Program-made: the position numbers and the translations under genes | Shown here: piece by piece, positions 25,355 through 35,358 of the stretch | How positions within the stretch are numbered: position 1 is the first letter of the stretch | Layout: each line of letters opens with the position of its first letter | The notes under the pieces: model-generated | Seen by the model: only the letters and a program-made list of their open reading frames with translations | Told to the model about the DNA's origin: nothing | Database searches by the model: none | Assembly: GCF_006152065.1 (NCBI RefSeq) | Contig: NZ_VDFW01000014.1 | Coordinates: 95,117 to 159,116, forward strand | DNA length: 64,000 nt | From: Amycolatopsis alkalitolerans | Lineage (GTDB): Bacteria > Actinomycetota > Actinomycetes > Mycobacteriales > Pseudonocardiaceae | Reading direction: 5' to 3'

Positions 25355-25819
25355 TCAACGGCGGGGGTCGCGAACAGTCTCGAAGTAGGCTCGAATGCTG
25401 TCCGTTTCCCTTTCTGCTCGAGAACCCGGAAGCCGCTTAGGCTTGATAGGCGCCCCGAGTGACCTAATCCGGAGTTGTTTCCCGTCGTTCAGTTTTAGTA
25501 CCGGGCCGTACAGGGAACGGCCAGTGCGACCCGTTGCGCCGACCCAACCGAGTTCCACGGACTCCACTTGATCCCACGTGACGTGCTTGCGACGTGTCCA
25601 GCCTTGTTCGGTGACGCCCGTCTCATCGAGGGTGACGCCCCTGAAGCAGGCAGCGAAAAGCTGCCACAGCCCCGAGACGAGCCAAACTCCGAACCACAGA
25701 CGTTCGAATATCGGGGCACCTTCCATGAAGGCGCCCAGGCCGATGAGAACGAACACCAGCCCAAGTGGCACGCCAATGACCCGACTGCCCGCAGGCCGCA
25801 TTCGCACAGCGTCCAACAT
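25355..25819 (-). CDS. small membrane protein with bacterial PH-like domain
   Basis: 154 aa. Two hydrophobic helices (residues 13-32 and 40-58: VIGVPLGLVFVLIGLGAF and WFGVWLVSGLWQLFAACF) are followed by a domain like bacterial PH (bPH) proteins: GVTLDETGVTEQG, HVTWDQVESVELG, VLKLNDGKQLRI. Function unknown. Its base composition is lower in GC than the neighbours, consistent with the island. ATG at 25819; a second in-frame ATG lies six codons further in. Confidence 0.65.
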   Translation of the reverse strand: MLDAVRMRPAGSRVIGVPLGLVFVLIGLGAFMEGAPIFERLWFGVWLVSGLWQLFAACFRGVTLDETGVTEQGWTRRKHVTWDQVESVELGWVGATGRTGRSLYGPVLKLNDGKQLRIRSLGAPIKPKRLPGSRAERETDSIRAYFETVRDPRR

Positions 25820-25965
25820 ACGTCCGACGCGCGGCCAGAAGGTACCGGAGACGCGTAACGGTTTATCGCGTCAGCATGACGCACGGTTCGTCCACAACGG
25901 GGACATGGCTTTCTTGTTCGCCGATCGGCGGTATTGTCGTTTGACACGGCGAATTGGGGTCTCAG

Positions 25966-26151
25966 ATGAAGCTGAAATGGTGGAAACGGGACAAAACGGC
26001 CACGCGAAAAGTTGCACTCCAAGCTATGAAGGCTATCCGTCGGCAGCAACGGTCCAGCGGCCCTCTCGGACGCCGGGATCCATACCACTCCCCCATCGAC
26101 AGCCCAAACTTCTCTGGAGGCGTCTCCGGGGGCAACAATCTTCCCGGTTGA
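25966..26151 (+). CDS. hypothetical small basic protein
   Basis: 61-codon ORF starting MKLKWWKRDKTATRKVALQA, basic at the N-terminus and Gly/Ser/Asn-rich at the end (FSGGVSGGNNLPG). It reads like a real small protein and fills a stretch without other genes, but no family is recognised. No clear ribosome-binding sequence is present. Confidence 0.4.
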   Translation: MKLKWWKRDKTATRKVALQAMKAIRRQQRSSGPLGRRDPYHSPIDSPNFSGGVSGGNNLPG

Positions 26152-26507
26152 CGGGCCCCGCCAACCGAAAGCCAGTAGTCACTAGCGCTGACGGAGCGTT
26201 ACGGCAAACATGAGTGTCCGTGGTCGAGGGAGTCCCGCTCAGGACACCGGCATCGACGGGGCCGCTGTCCTCGGGTCGCGGGAAAGGCGGTGATGGCGAT
26301 CAAGCGGATGACCTTCTTCGACCTACGAGCGGTACCTCACGGCGAACGAGCGGTCGCCGGTCTCAGCATGGTTGGTCGTCTCTTGGCACCGGCCGAAACG
26401 CCTCTTACGCTCTAGCCGACGAACGGCTCGGCAACCGAAACGCCTTCGCTCCCCCGCGAACGACGGCCGAGTTTCTGTGCGCACGGCAGAGAGGAAGTGT
26501 GGGAACC
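26152..26507. other. upstream region of the pqq operon
   Basis: No gene is supported. It carries the direct repeat listed at 26393-26445 and a TACGCT -10-like box at 26406-26411 between the two copies. The region should hold the pqqA promoter. Confidence 0.4.
26393..26445 (+). promoter_or_regulatory. 11-bp direct repeat before pqqA
   Basis: CCGAAACGCCT occurs at 26393-26403 and again at 26435-26445, 42 bp apart (four helical turns), 63-115 bp before the pqqA ATG. LytTR-type regulators bind direct repeats, and a LytTR protein is encoded in the convergent operon, so this is a candidate site (inference). Confidence 0.4.
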
Positions 26508-26606
26508 ATGGAGTCCGCTGCATCCCCGGCGTGGGAGACCCCCGAGTTCGACGAGGTCGCGGTCGCGCCTGAGGTGACGATGTACCTCGGCAGTCTGGAG
26601 GACTAG
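26508..26606 (+). CDS. pqqA: PQQ precursor peptide PqqA (copy 1)
   Basis: 32-aa peptide. The Glu and Tyr that become the PQQ skeleton are in APEVTMYLGSLED, spaced E-x-x-x-Y as in all PqqA peptides. The N-terminal part WETPEFDEVAVAP is acidic. ATG at 26508 has GAGGAAG 12 bases upstream. It heads the pqqABCDE operon; PqqD would bind it for crosslinking by PqqE. A second, very similar pqqA lies at 30182-30277. Confidence 0.9.
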   Translation: MESAASPAWETPEFDEVAVAPEVTMYLGSLED

Positions 26607-26629
26607 CAGGTTGGGGCGGAGGTCGGAGA

Positions 26630-27517
26630 ATGTGGTTGCGGGTACTGGGTTCCGCGGCGGGCGGAGGCTTCCCCCAGTGGAACTGTGACTGCCCGGGCTG
26701 CCGCGCCGCGCGCGACGGTTCCCGGCCCTGCCGCCCCCGGACGCAGTCTTCGATCGCGGTGAGCGCCGACTACCGCCACTGGTTCTTGTTCAACGCCTCT
26801 CCCGACATCCGGGCCCAGATCGAATCGTTTCCCGCCCTGCATCCGCGGGACGGCAGGGAAACCCCGGTCGAGGCGGTACTGCTCACCGACGCCGAACTGG
26901 ACCACACACTCGGACTGCTGCTCCTGCGGGAAGGGCGCGGAATACCGCTCTACACCACGGAAGCAGCGCGGCAGACACTCGAGTCCGGGTCCGGGATATC
27001 GCGCACTCTCGAACGGTATTGCCCGGTCGATTGGCGACCCGTCGTCCCCGGCGTCGAGGAACCGCTCGGCGGCGGGTTGTCCTACCGGGCCTTCGATGTG
27101 CCCACCACCAAACGGGCCCGCTTCGGCACCACAAGCGATGTGGTCGGGTATCGCCTGACCGATCGGCGTACCGGCCGGGCCGCCGTGTACCTGCCCGGAA
27201 TGCAGCAGCTCACCCCGGACGTGCTGGCACAGCTTGACGATTGCGCGTGCCTGCTCATCGACGGGACCTGCTGGAGCGACGACGAGATGAGCGAACTCGG
27301 CCTGGCCGGCAAGACCGCGCGGGCGATGGGACATCTCCCGATCGACGGCCCCGACGGGAGCCTCCGGCAGCTGTCCTCGCTACCCATCGAGCGGAAGGTC
27401 TACCTGCACGTCAACAACACGAATCCCATCCTGCTGGAGGATTCGCCGGAGCGACGGCTCGTCGAGAAACAAGGAATGGAAGTCGCGGTGGACGGGCTTG
27501 AGATCGAGGTGCGATGA
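26630..27517 (+). CDS. pqqB: PqqB, pyrroloquinoline quinone biosynthesis
   Basis: 295-aa metallo-beta-lactamase-fold protein, proposed to hydroxylate the Glu-Tyr intermediate. [13 protein letters not shown] starts the family, followed by the zinc knuckle CDCPGC. The MBL motif is the degenerate [17 protein letters not shown] typical of PqqB. SD GGAGGTCGGAGA directly precedes ATG. Its stop overlaps the pqqC ATG. Confidence 0.96.
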   Translation: MWLRVLGSAAGGGFPQWNCDCPGCRAARDGSRPCRPRTQSSIAVSADYRHWFLFNASPDIRAQIESFPALHPRDGRETPVEAVLLTDAELDHTLGLLLLREGRGIPLYTTEAARQTLESGSGISRTLERYCPVDWRPVVPGVEEPLGGGLSYRAFDVPTTKRARFGTTSDVVGYRLTDRRTGRAAVYLPGMQQLTPDVLAQLDDCACLLIDGTCWSDDEMSELGLAGKTARAMGHLPIDGPDGSLRQLSSLPIERKVYLHVNNTNPILLEDSPERRLVEKQGMEVAVDGLEIEVR

Positions 27518-28212
27518 CGATGACCACTACGGTGACGGCGACGGACAGCTTCATCGACGCGCTGCGCTCCCACGCGCGGCGGTACCACGACCACCACCCG
27601 TTCCACGTCGCGATGAACGAGGGGCGGCTCAGCCCGCCGCAGATCCGGGGCTGGGTGGCGAATCGCTTCTACTACCAGCAGAACATCCCCCGCAAGGACG
27701 CCGCGATCCTGTCCAACTGCCCCGACCGTGAAGTACGGCGAAGGTGGATCCGGCGCATCGTCGATCACGACGGCACGGTCGGCGGTGAGGGCGGCATCGA
27801 GGCATGGCTGCGCTTGGGCGAGGCGGTCGGCCTGGCCCGCGAAGAAGTCGAAGACGGCCGGCACGTGGTGCCCGGGGTGCGGTTCGCCGTCGATGCCTAC
27901 GTGACGTTCGCGCGCACCCGGCCGTGGGTCGAGGCAGTGGCGTCCTCGCTGACCGAACTCTTCGCGCCGGATCTGATGGCCGAGCGACTGGCCGCGTTCG
28001 AGCGCTACTACACCTGGATCGACGGCAGCGGCCTGGCGTACTTCCGCGCCCGGCTGCGGCAGGCGCCTCGCGATTCCGAACACGCCCTCGAGGTGGTGAC
28101 CGAGTACTGCCGGTCGGCGGAGGAGCAGGCGCGGGCCGTGGCGGCGCTGTCGTTCAAATGCGACGTGCTGTGGAGCATGATGGACGCGATCGACCGGGCC
28201 TACGTGGAGTGA
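27514..28212 (+). CDS. pqqC: PqqC, pyrroloquinoline-quinone synthase
   Basis: 232-aa cofactorless oxidase that closes and oxidises the last ring of PQQ. TENA/heme-oxygenase-like helical fold; [14 protein letters not shown] and [23 protein letters not shown] are the family signatures with active-site His, Tyr and Lys. Overlaps pqqB by 4 bp. Confidence 0.97.
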   Translation: MTMTTTVTATDSFIDALRSHARRYHDHHPFHVAMNEGRLSPPQIRGWVANRFYYQQNIPRKDAAILSNCPDREVRRRWIRRIVDHDGTVGGEGGIEAWLRLGEAVGLAREEVEDGRHVVPGVRFAVDAYVTFARTRPWVEAVASSLTELFAPDLMAERLAAFERYYTWIDGSGLAYFRARLRQAPRDSEHALEVVTEYCRSAEEQARAVAALSFKCDVLWSMMDAIDRAYVE

Positions 28213-28214
28213 CG

Positions 28215-28505
28215 ATGGGGACGGCGATCGCCGCGGCCGACCCGTCGAGCCGGCCCAAACTCAGCAGGCATGTGCGGTTGCGGTTCGATCGCGCGCGCGA
28301 CCGGCATGTGCTGCTGGGGCCGGAAACCGTCGTGGTGCTGAACCGGACGGGCGCGGACATCGTCGGCCTGTGCGACGGCGATCGCACGGCGGCCGAAATC
28401 GTGGCGGACCTGAGGGCGCGCTACGACCACGTCGTCGGGGACGACGTGCTGCGGTTCCTCGCGCGTCTCGCCGCTCGACGATGTCTGGAGCTCACTGATG
28501 GATAG
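28215..28505 (+). CDS. pqqD: PqqD, peptide chaperone
   Basis: 96-aa RiPP recognition element that presents PqqA to PqqE. PKLSRHVRLRFDRARDRHVLLGPE and VLNRTGADIVGLCDG match the PqqD fold. ATG two bases after the pqqC stop; the 3' end overlaps pqqE by 8 bp. Not fused to PqqC or PqqE. Confidence 0.94.
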   Translation: MGTAIAAADPSSRPKLSRHVRLRFDRARDRHVLLGPETVVVLNRTGADIVGLCDGDRTAAEIVADLRARYDHVVGDDVLRFLARLAARRCLELTDG

Positions 28506-29574
28506 ACCGTTCGGCCTGGTCGCGGAGCTCACCTACCGGTGCCCCCTCGCCTGCGCCTACTGCTCCAACCCGGTCAACCTGGCCGACTACGCGGACGAGT
28601 TGAGCACGGATCAATGGCTGCGCGTGCTCGCGGAGGCGGCCGAACTCGGCGTCCTGCAATGCCACCTGTCCGGCGGTGAACCGCTTCTCCGCCGCGACCT
28701 GGTGGACCTCGTGGCGACCGCGAACGAACTCGGCCTGTACACGAACCTCGTGACGAGCGCGATCGGTTTGTCGCGGCCCCGCGCGGAACAGTTGCGCGCG
28801 GCGGGTCTCGATCACGTGCAGATCAGCATCCAGGCCGACGAACCCGCGCTGTCCGACCGGATCGCGGGTACGCCGTCGTTCGAGCGGAAGATCGAGGCGG
28901 CTCATGTCGTGAAGGAACTGGGCTGGCCGCTGACGCTGAACGTCGTGCTGCACCGGAAGAACATCGATCGCATCGCGGAGGTCGTGCGGTGCGCCGAACG
29001 GCTGGAGGCCGACCGCCTCGAACTGGCCAACACCCAGTACTACGGCTGGGCCTGGCGCAACCGCGCCGCGCTGCTGCCGAGCAGGGCGCAACTGGAGCAG
29101 GCCGAGGAAGTGGTGCGCGCCGCCCGCGCGCGCCTGGCGGGGACCATGGACATCCTCTACGTCCTTCCCGACTACTACAGCCGGTACCCGAAGCCTTGCA
29201 TGGGTGGTTGGGGAGCGCGCCAACTCATCGTGGCGCCCAACGGCGACGTCCTGCCCTGCCTTGCCGCCCACTCGCTCGGGCTGCCGCGCGCGAGCGTGCA
29301 CGAGGATTCCCTGGCCTCGATCTGGACGGATTCACCGCTGTTCCAACGGTTCCGGGGCACGGACTGGATGCCGGATCCCTGCCGGAGTTGCGACCGCCGC
29401 GACATCGACTTCGGCGGCTGCCGGTGCCAGGCGTTCCAGCTCACCGGCGACGCGGCTCGCACGGATCCGGTCTGCCATCTCTCACCGGACCATGGGATCG
29501 TCACCGAGGCGGTGCGCGCGGCCAACGAAAGGACGCACGAAGACCTGCTGACCGCTCGGCCTCATCGGGGCTAG
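28498..29574 (+). CDS. pqqE: PqqE, radical SAM enzyme
   Basis: 358-aa radical SAM/SPASM protein that forms the Glu-Tyr C-C crosslink in PqqA. The SAM cluster motif is C15, C19, C22 (CPLACAYC). The C-terminal SPASM cysteines include CLAAHSLGLP, CRSCDRRDIDFGGCRC and TDPVC. Complete length, no truncation. Confidence 0.97.
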   Translation: MDRPFGLVAELTYRCPLACAYCSNPVNLADYADELSTDQWLRVLAEAAELGVLQCHLSGGEPLLRRDLVDLVATANELGLYTNLVTSAIGLSRPRAEQLRAAGLDHVQISIQADEPALSDRIAGTPSFERKIEAAHVVKELGWPLTLNVVLHRKNIDRIAEVVRCAERLEADRLELANTQYYGWAWRNRAALLPSRAQLEQAEEVVRAARARLAGTMDILYVLPDYYSRYPKPCMGGWGARQLIVAPNGDVLPCLAAHSLGLPRASVHEDSLASIWTDSPLFQRFRGTDWMPDPCRSCDRRDIDFGGCRCQAFQLTGDAARTDPVCHLSPDHGIVTEAVRAANERTHEDLLTARPHRG

Positions 29575-29585
29575 GAGGTAGTGAC

Positions 29586-30134
29586 GTGGCGCTCGGCATC
29601 ATTCCGCTGCTGGCCCTGGCGTTCGGTCTCAGCCTGGACAATTTCCGGTCCTCGATCGCCCTTGGCACAATTCCCTTCGGATGGCCTCGCGCCTTGCAGA
29701 TCGCGGTCACGTTCGGGGTTTGGGACGCACTGGCGCCACTGGTCGGCGGATTCGCCGGGCATTACCTCGGGAAGGCGATCAATCCGGTCGCGGATTACGT
29801 GGGACCGGCCGCGATGGGCCTGTACGGGCTCTACCTCCTGATCGGAACCTTGCGGAAACCGGAACCGGACGAGGTGGATCACCCGTGGGTGACGCTGTTC
29901 GGCATGCCGCTGTCGCTGAGCGTCGACAACCTCATCGCCGGCACCACGCTAGGATTCCTCGGGATTTCCCTGGCGATTCCGGTCGTGGTTTTCGGGACGG
30001 TGACGGCGGTCATGTCGTTCGCCGGATTGTGCGTCGGACGGATGGCGACCCGCGTGATTCGCATCCGGTCCGATCTGTTCAGCGGGATCTCGCTCATCGG
30101 CGCGGCGATCATCTTTCCGCTGGTGTTCACGTAG
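29586..30134 (+). CDS. MntP-like membrane transporter in the pqq operon
   Basis: 182-aa protein with six predicted helices in two homologous halves, each carrying the MntP/DUF204-type motif: SLDNFRSSIALG near residue 17 and SLSVDNLIAGTTLG near 112. MntP proteins export Mn2+. GTG at 29586 comes 12 bp after pqqE with GGAGGTAGTGAC upstream, so it belongs to the operon. Given the DYD-type dehydrogenase next door, transport of a metal needed by (or toxic to) that enzyme, possibly a lanthanide or calcium, is a reasonable but unproven role. Residues differ from E. coli MntP. Confidence 0.8.
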   Translation: MALGIIPLLALAFGLSLDNFRSSIALGTIPFGWPRALQIAVTFGVWDALAPLVGGFAGHYLGKAINPVADYVGPAAMGLYGLYLLIGTLRKPEPDEVDHPWVTLFGMPLSLSVDNLIAGTTLGFLGISLAIPVVVFGTVTAVMSFAGLCVGRMATRVIRIRSDLFSGISLIGAAIIFPLVFT

Positions 30135-30137
30135 CCT

Positions 30138-30169
30138 GAAGGGCGCCGAACGCACGTCCGGCGCCCTTC
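30138..30169. terminator. bidirectional terminator between the two PQQ operons
   Basis: Perfect 11-bp inverted repeat GAAGGGCGCCG (30138-30148) and CGGCGCCCTTC (30159-30169). It lies between the convergent pqq operon and the second pqqA and can serve both strands. Confidence 0.8.
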
Positions 30170-30181
30170 GGACCTCGCTCG

Positions 30182-30277
30182 TCAGTCGTCCAACCGGGCG
30201 ACGTACATCGTCACCTCAGGCGCCACTTCGACCTCGTCGAATTCGGGCGCCTCCCACGCGGCGAGCTGAGACTCCAA
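30182..30277 (-). CDS. PQQ precursor peptide PqqA (copy 2)
   Basis: 31-aa peptide starting with TTG at 30277 (M/L-ESQLAAWEAPEFDEVEVAP, then EVTMYVARLDD). The E-x-x-x-Y core and flanks match copy 1 at 17 of the last 21 positions. TTG is chosen because it aligns with the ATG of copy 1 (MES...) and AGGAGG lies eight bases upstream; an in-frame GTG at 30286 is too close to that SD. It is the last gene of the dehydrogenase operon, 39 bp after its stop. Too short for normal gene callers. Confidence 0.85.
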   Translation of the reverse strand: MESQLAAWEAPEFDEVEVAPEVTMYVARLDD

Positions 30278-30316
30278 CGGATCCACCTCCTCTCTGTCGC
30301 TTTTGGACGGGCGCCC

Positions 30317-32002
30317 CTAGTCGGGAAGGGCGAACACGACCAGCGCGCTTCCGTGGCCGGCGCCGAGCATGCCGGGCAGGAACCCCTCGATCCAGCCGCC
30401 CCAGCCGACCGGCACGGCGACATACTGCTTACCGTCGACCTGGTAGGTGATCGGGCTGCCGTGGTGGCCGCTTCCGCACTGGAACTGCCACAGCTGCTCC
30501 CCGGTGCGGGCGTCGATCGCGTTGAACTCTCCGGACGGCTCACCGGCGAAGACCAGATCGCCACCCGTGGCCAGTAGGGACGCGCACATCGGAAGTTCGT
30601 TGCGCCAGCGCCATTTCTCTTCGCCTCCTGCGTCGAAGGCGCTGACCGAACCGGTCATGTCCTCGGCGTCCACCTGAACGCCCGCGCCCCAGTACGGGAT
30701 GCTTTCCTTGAACTCCCGGCGCCGCCGGGTGGCGGTGGCGCCGACATCCTGCACCGGCACGTAGAACAGTCCGGTCTTCGGGCTGTAGGCGGCGTGTGTC
30801 CATTCCTTGGCCCCGGCCGGTCCCGGGTAGAAGTGCACCGGCTCCCCCTCCTGGTCCGGGTACCTCCTGGGGGTGACCTTGCCGTCCCGCGTGATCACGC
30901 CCCAGTCGATCCGGTCCACGAAGGGGGTGATCTGGACGAGTTCGCCGTTCGTGCGGTCCACGACGAAGAAGTAGCCGTTCTTGTCGAAATGCCCGAGCAG
31001 CTTGCGCCCGCCCGACTCGAACAGGATGCACTCCGAAATGCTGTCGTAGTCCCATACGTCGTGCGGTGTGCACTGGTAGTGCCAGCGGATCTGGCCCGCG
31101 TCGACGTCCACCGCGATGATGCTGTCGGTGAAGAGGTTGTCGCCCTCGCGCACCGCACCGTCGAAGTCGGGCGCCGGGTTCCCGGTACCCACGTACAGCA
31201 GGTTGGTCTCCGGGTCGAAGGTGCCGGTGACCCAGCAGTTCGCGCCGCCGCGCGCCCACGCCTCGCCGTCCGACGGCCAGGTCTCGGAGCCGGGTTCCCC
31301 CGGCTTGGGCACGGTGTAGCAACGCCAGGAGTGCTCTCCGGTGTCGATGTCGAAGGCGTCCAGGTGCCCGCGCACACCGAACTCCCCGCCGGAGCTGCCG
31401 ACGATGACCAGGTTCTTGACGACCAGCGGGGCGACCGTGGCGCTCTCCCCCGCCCGCACGTCTCCGTACGTCCTGTCCCAGACCCGCTTACCCGTGGTGG
31501 CGTCCAGCGCGAGCAGGTGGGCGTTCCCGGTGACCATGAAGACCTTCCCCTTGGCCACGGCGACGCCGCGGTTCACGTTCCCGCAGCACAGCGAGACGTC
31601 ATAGGGGACCGCGTGCTTGTACCGCCAGATCTCCTGGCCGGTCTTCGCGTCGAGTGCCCAGAGCCAGCCGTCCCAGCCGGAGACGAACATGACGCCGTCG
31701 ACGACGATCGGAGTGGCCTCGAACGCATACGTCGACGCACCCGCGATGATGCCGCTGGTGCCGGCCTGGAACATCCAGGCGGGTCCGATCCGCTTGACGT
31801 TTTCGGTGTTGATCTGGTCCAGCGGGCTGTACCGCTGCCCGTTGTACGCGCCGTAGTAGGTCAGCCAGTTCTGCGGCTCCGAACGGGCATCGAGAATCCG
31901 CTCGTAGGTGACGTTGGAAACCACGGCCGGTGCCGTCCCGGTCTTGCCGCTCAGCGTTCCCTGGTCGATGGCGACACCCGCATCGACGTAATCGACGGTC
32001 AT
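30317..32002 (-). CDS. PQQ-dependent alcohol dehydrogenase, lanthanide-type
   Basis: 561-aa eight-bladed propeller quinoprotein of the methanol/ethanol dehydrogenase family. Tryptophan-docking repeats (GWLWALDAKTGQEIW, HLLALDATTGKRVW) and the vicinal disulfide C139-C140 over the PQQ are present. The active site has D318 and, two residues on, D320 (WDYD), the extra Asp that marks lanthanide-dependent XoxF/ExaF/PedH enzymes. No signal peptide is visible and the upstream gene leaves no room for one, although family members work outside the membrane. Probable role: oxidation of methanol or other alcohols. Confidence 0.92.
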   Translation of the reverse strand: MTVDYVDAGVAIDQGTLSGKTGTAPAVVSNVTYERILDARSEPQNWLTYYGAYNGQRYSPLDQINTENVKRIGPAWMFQAGTSGIIAGASTYAFEATPIVVDGVMFVSGWDGWLWALDAKTGQEIWRYKHAVPYDVSLCCGNVNRGVAVAKGKVFMVTGNAHLLALDATTGKRVWDRTYGDVRAGESATVAPLVVKNLVIVGSSGGEFGVRGHLDAFDIDTGEHSWRCYTVPKPGEPGSETWPSDGEAWARGGANCWVTGTFDPETNLLYVGTGNPAPDFDGAVREGDNLFTDSIIAVDVDAGQIRWHYQCTPHDVWDYDSISECILFESGGRKLLGHFDKNGYFFVVDRTNGELVQITPFVDRIDWGVITRDGKVTPRRYPDQEGEPVHFYPGPAGAKEWTHAAYSPKTGLFYVPVQDVGATATRRRREFKESIPYWGAGVQVDAEDMTGSVSAFDAGGEEKWRWRNELPMCASLLATGGDLVFAGEPSGEFNAIDARTGEQLWQFQCGSGHHGSPITYQVDGKQYVAVPVGWGGWIEGFLPGMLGAGHGSALVVFALPD

Positions 32003-32016
32003 TGACTACTCCTTTC

Positions 32017-33316
<1,300 letters not shown>

Positions 33317-33326
33317 GGAACTGCCC

Positions 33327-34721
33327 TCAAATGTCCAGCGCCCGGCGTACGGCCGGGGCGTTCCGCCGGGACACGGGCACCATCTTGGTCGCCTCGCCGT
33401 CCATGATCAGGAACAGCTCACCCTTGAGCCGCCGCTCGACCTCCCGGATGCGGCTGAGGTTGACCACATACCGGCGGTGCACCCGCAGGAAACCGGCATC
33501 CGCCAGCTCGCTGTCGAGCTTGTCCAGGCCCGGCGAGGCGGCCCGCAGCTGCCCCTGATCGGTGGCCAGCCAGACGTCGTTGCCCTCCGATTCGGCGAAG
33601 GAGACCTCCGACAGCCGCAGGAGCACCATCCGGTTGTCGCGCGTCGCGACCACCCGGCGCGGCTGCGCCGGGGAGTGCGGGGCGCCCTCCGGCTGCGGGA
33701 GCTGCTCCCCGTCGGACACCCCGAACGAGACCAGATGCCCGACCAGGTGCCCGGACAGGAAGACGGGCCGGATGCCGATCGGTGTCGGCTCGTCAGCCAG
33801 ATGGGTGAAGATCTGGGTCGAGCCGATCCAGTCGGGGTTGCGGGCCGCCTGCGTGCTGGCGTACCGGGCGGCTCCGATCAGTTCCGGCAGGCCGGGTTTC
33901 CAGCGCACCGTCGGATCGACCGCCGGTGTGGAGCCCGGGACGCCGAGAAGCACGCTCGTCGTGTCGTCGGCGATCACGACCTTGCCGGCGGTGTCCACGG
34001 CGGCAAGCGGTGCGCTGGAGCGTGCCCTGGCGTTGTTGTACGCGGCGACCAGTTCGGCCCCACCGTCGCGAGCGCGTCTCGTCAGCGTGCACTGGGTCTT
34101 CCTGGCGGCGTTCATCAGCCACGCGCCCACGGACGCGGGAAGCTGGCTGCGCCAGCAGGAGATGTTCAGCACCGCGATCGGTTCCCTGGTCACCACGTCA
34201 CGCACCGCGACGCCCGCGCAGGCCCAGCTGTGGAACGCCTGGCACCAGTGCTCCGCACCCCGGACCATCACCGGGGCGTGCGCCTCGAGCGCCGTGCCCA
34301 TGCCGTTCGTCCCGGCCGCGTACTCGGACCAGCAGTACCAGGGCGCCAGGTTGCAGTCGGCGGCGATGGTGCGCGTGGCCTGGTCACCCCATTCGGCGAG
34401 GATCCGGCCGGTCGCGTCGGTGACGGTCACGATGCCCCCGGCGTTGCCTACTTCATGCGCCACGGAGGCGGCGCGAAAACCCAGCTCGGCGAAGACGACA
34501 TCGTGTTCGGGCGTATGGTCGACCTCCGCGACGGCCACCGGAGCTTCGGTCAGGTACGGGTCGACCCGGTACTGCTCGCGGCACCGGTGCCAGGAAATCG
34601 CCACCTCGGGCCGCACGCCGTGCACGTCGTCCTCGCCGTGCACGAAACGTTCCCATGCCGAGTACACCGTGCCCTTACCCGGGCCGTCCGACTTCGGCCC
34701 GCCTCGATACCGTTCCCGCAT
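33327..34721 (-). CDS. GAF-LytTR transcriptional regulator
   Basis: 464 aa. Residues 75-215 resemble the GAF sensor of AcoR-type activators (VAHEVGNAGGIVTVTDATGRIL, NLAPWYCWSEYAAGTNGMGTALE, VCV-like core WACAGVAVRDV). In place of the sigma-54 AAA+ and Fis domains the C-terminus (355-460) is a LytTR DNA-binding domain (FAESEGNDVWLATDQG, FLRVHRRYVVNLSRIREVERR). AcoR-type sensors often respond to alcohols or acetoin. It heads the dehydrogenase operon and overlaps the katG remnant region, so it probably controls alcohol oxidation and perhaps the pqq operon. Confidence 0.88.
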   Translation of the reverse strand: MRERYRGGPKSDGPGKGTVYSAWERFVHGEDDVHGVRPEVAISWHRCREQYRVDPYLTEAPVAVAEVDHTPEHDVVFAELGFRAASVAHEVGNAGGIVTVTDATGRILAEWGDQATRTIAADCNLAPWYCWSEYAAGTNGMGTALEAHAPVMVRGAEHWCQAFHSWACAGVAVRDVVTREPIAVLNISCWRSQLPASVGAWLMNAARKTQCTLTRRARDGGAELVAAYNNARARSSAPLAAVDTAGKVVIADDTTSVLLGVPGSTPAVDPTVRWKPGLPELIGAARYASTQAARNPDWIGSTQIFTHLADEPTPIGIRPVFLSGHLVGHLVSFGVSDGEQLPQPEGAPHSPAQPRRVVATRDNRMVLLRLSEVSFAESEGNDVWLATDQGQLRAASPGLDKLDSELADAGFLRVHRRYVVNLSRIREVERRLKGELFLIMDGEATKMVPVSRRNAPAVRRALDI

Positions 34722-34990
34722 GTGCCGACCGCCTTTGGTCCGTCATCGACGCCGGACGGCAAAGCCGGCCCCGCGCCGGTGACCACTCACGCACGTGTAG
34801 CTTCCTGATCCGGCGCACGTTCGACGCCGGAATACCGGGTGGTTTAACGAATGTAGAGGTTCACGATCGCTCTCAGCAAGCGTCCGCGGCAAGTCTTGCG
34901 GCCGCCGAACGGGCGAACGGCCCGCAATGCTTGAGAAGGCGCGAACGGGGTATCAGGTGGGTGACAGAGAGCAGCCGACGAGGGGTAACC

Positions 34991-35236
34991 ATGACTCCTA
35001 GACGAAACTGTCCCGCCGAGCCCGGCGTTCCGGAAGCGTCTCGGCGGGGCGTAGCGGTGAACCTTTACTACCGCAAGGTAACCTCAGCGGTCCGGCCTTT
35101 CGTCGCCGGCGGCCAGGAAAACGTGTGGTGCGAGGACACCGGTGAATGGTGGCCTTTCACAGCCGACGCCATCGGCTTGTTCACCTTGCGGATCGAAGCC
35201 GGCGATCGCGCGCTCTGCGCGGCACCCGGCCAGTAG
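34991..35236 (+). CDS. hypothetical protein
   Basis: 81-codon ORF: N-terminus MTPRRNCPAEPGVPE, C-terminal half NLYYRKVTSAVRPFVAGG followed by DTGEWWPFTADAIGLF. Aromatic-rich and plausible but without a recognised family. GTAACC rather than a good SD precedes ATG. The 270 bp before it hold no other gene and must contain the regulator's promoter. Confidence 0.35.
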   Translation: MTPRRNCPAEPGVPEASRRGVAVNLYYRKVTSAVRPFVAGGQENVWCEDTGEWWPFTADAIGLFTLRIEAGDRALCAAPGQ

Positions 35237-35358
35237 TGCGGGCGCGCAGCAGTCCATTTTAGACACTCCGGGACCGGCCCCGAGCCAGGGGCGTAAGACC
35301 CCGGCGCTCCCGGACTTTGGCCCCTGTGCCCGGGCCGCCTGGTTGGCACGCTGGCCGT

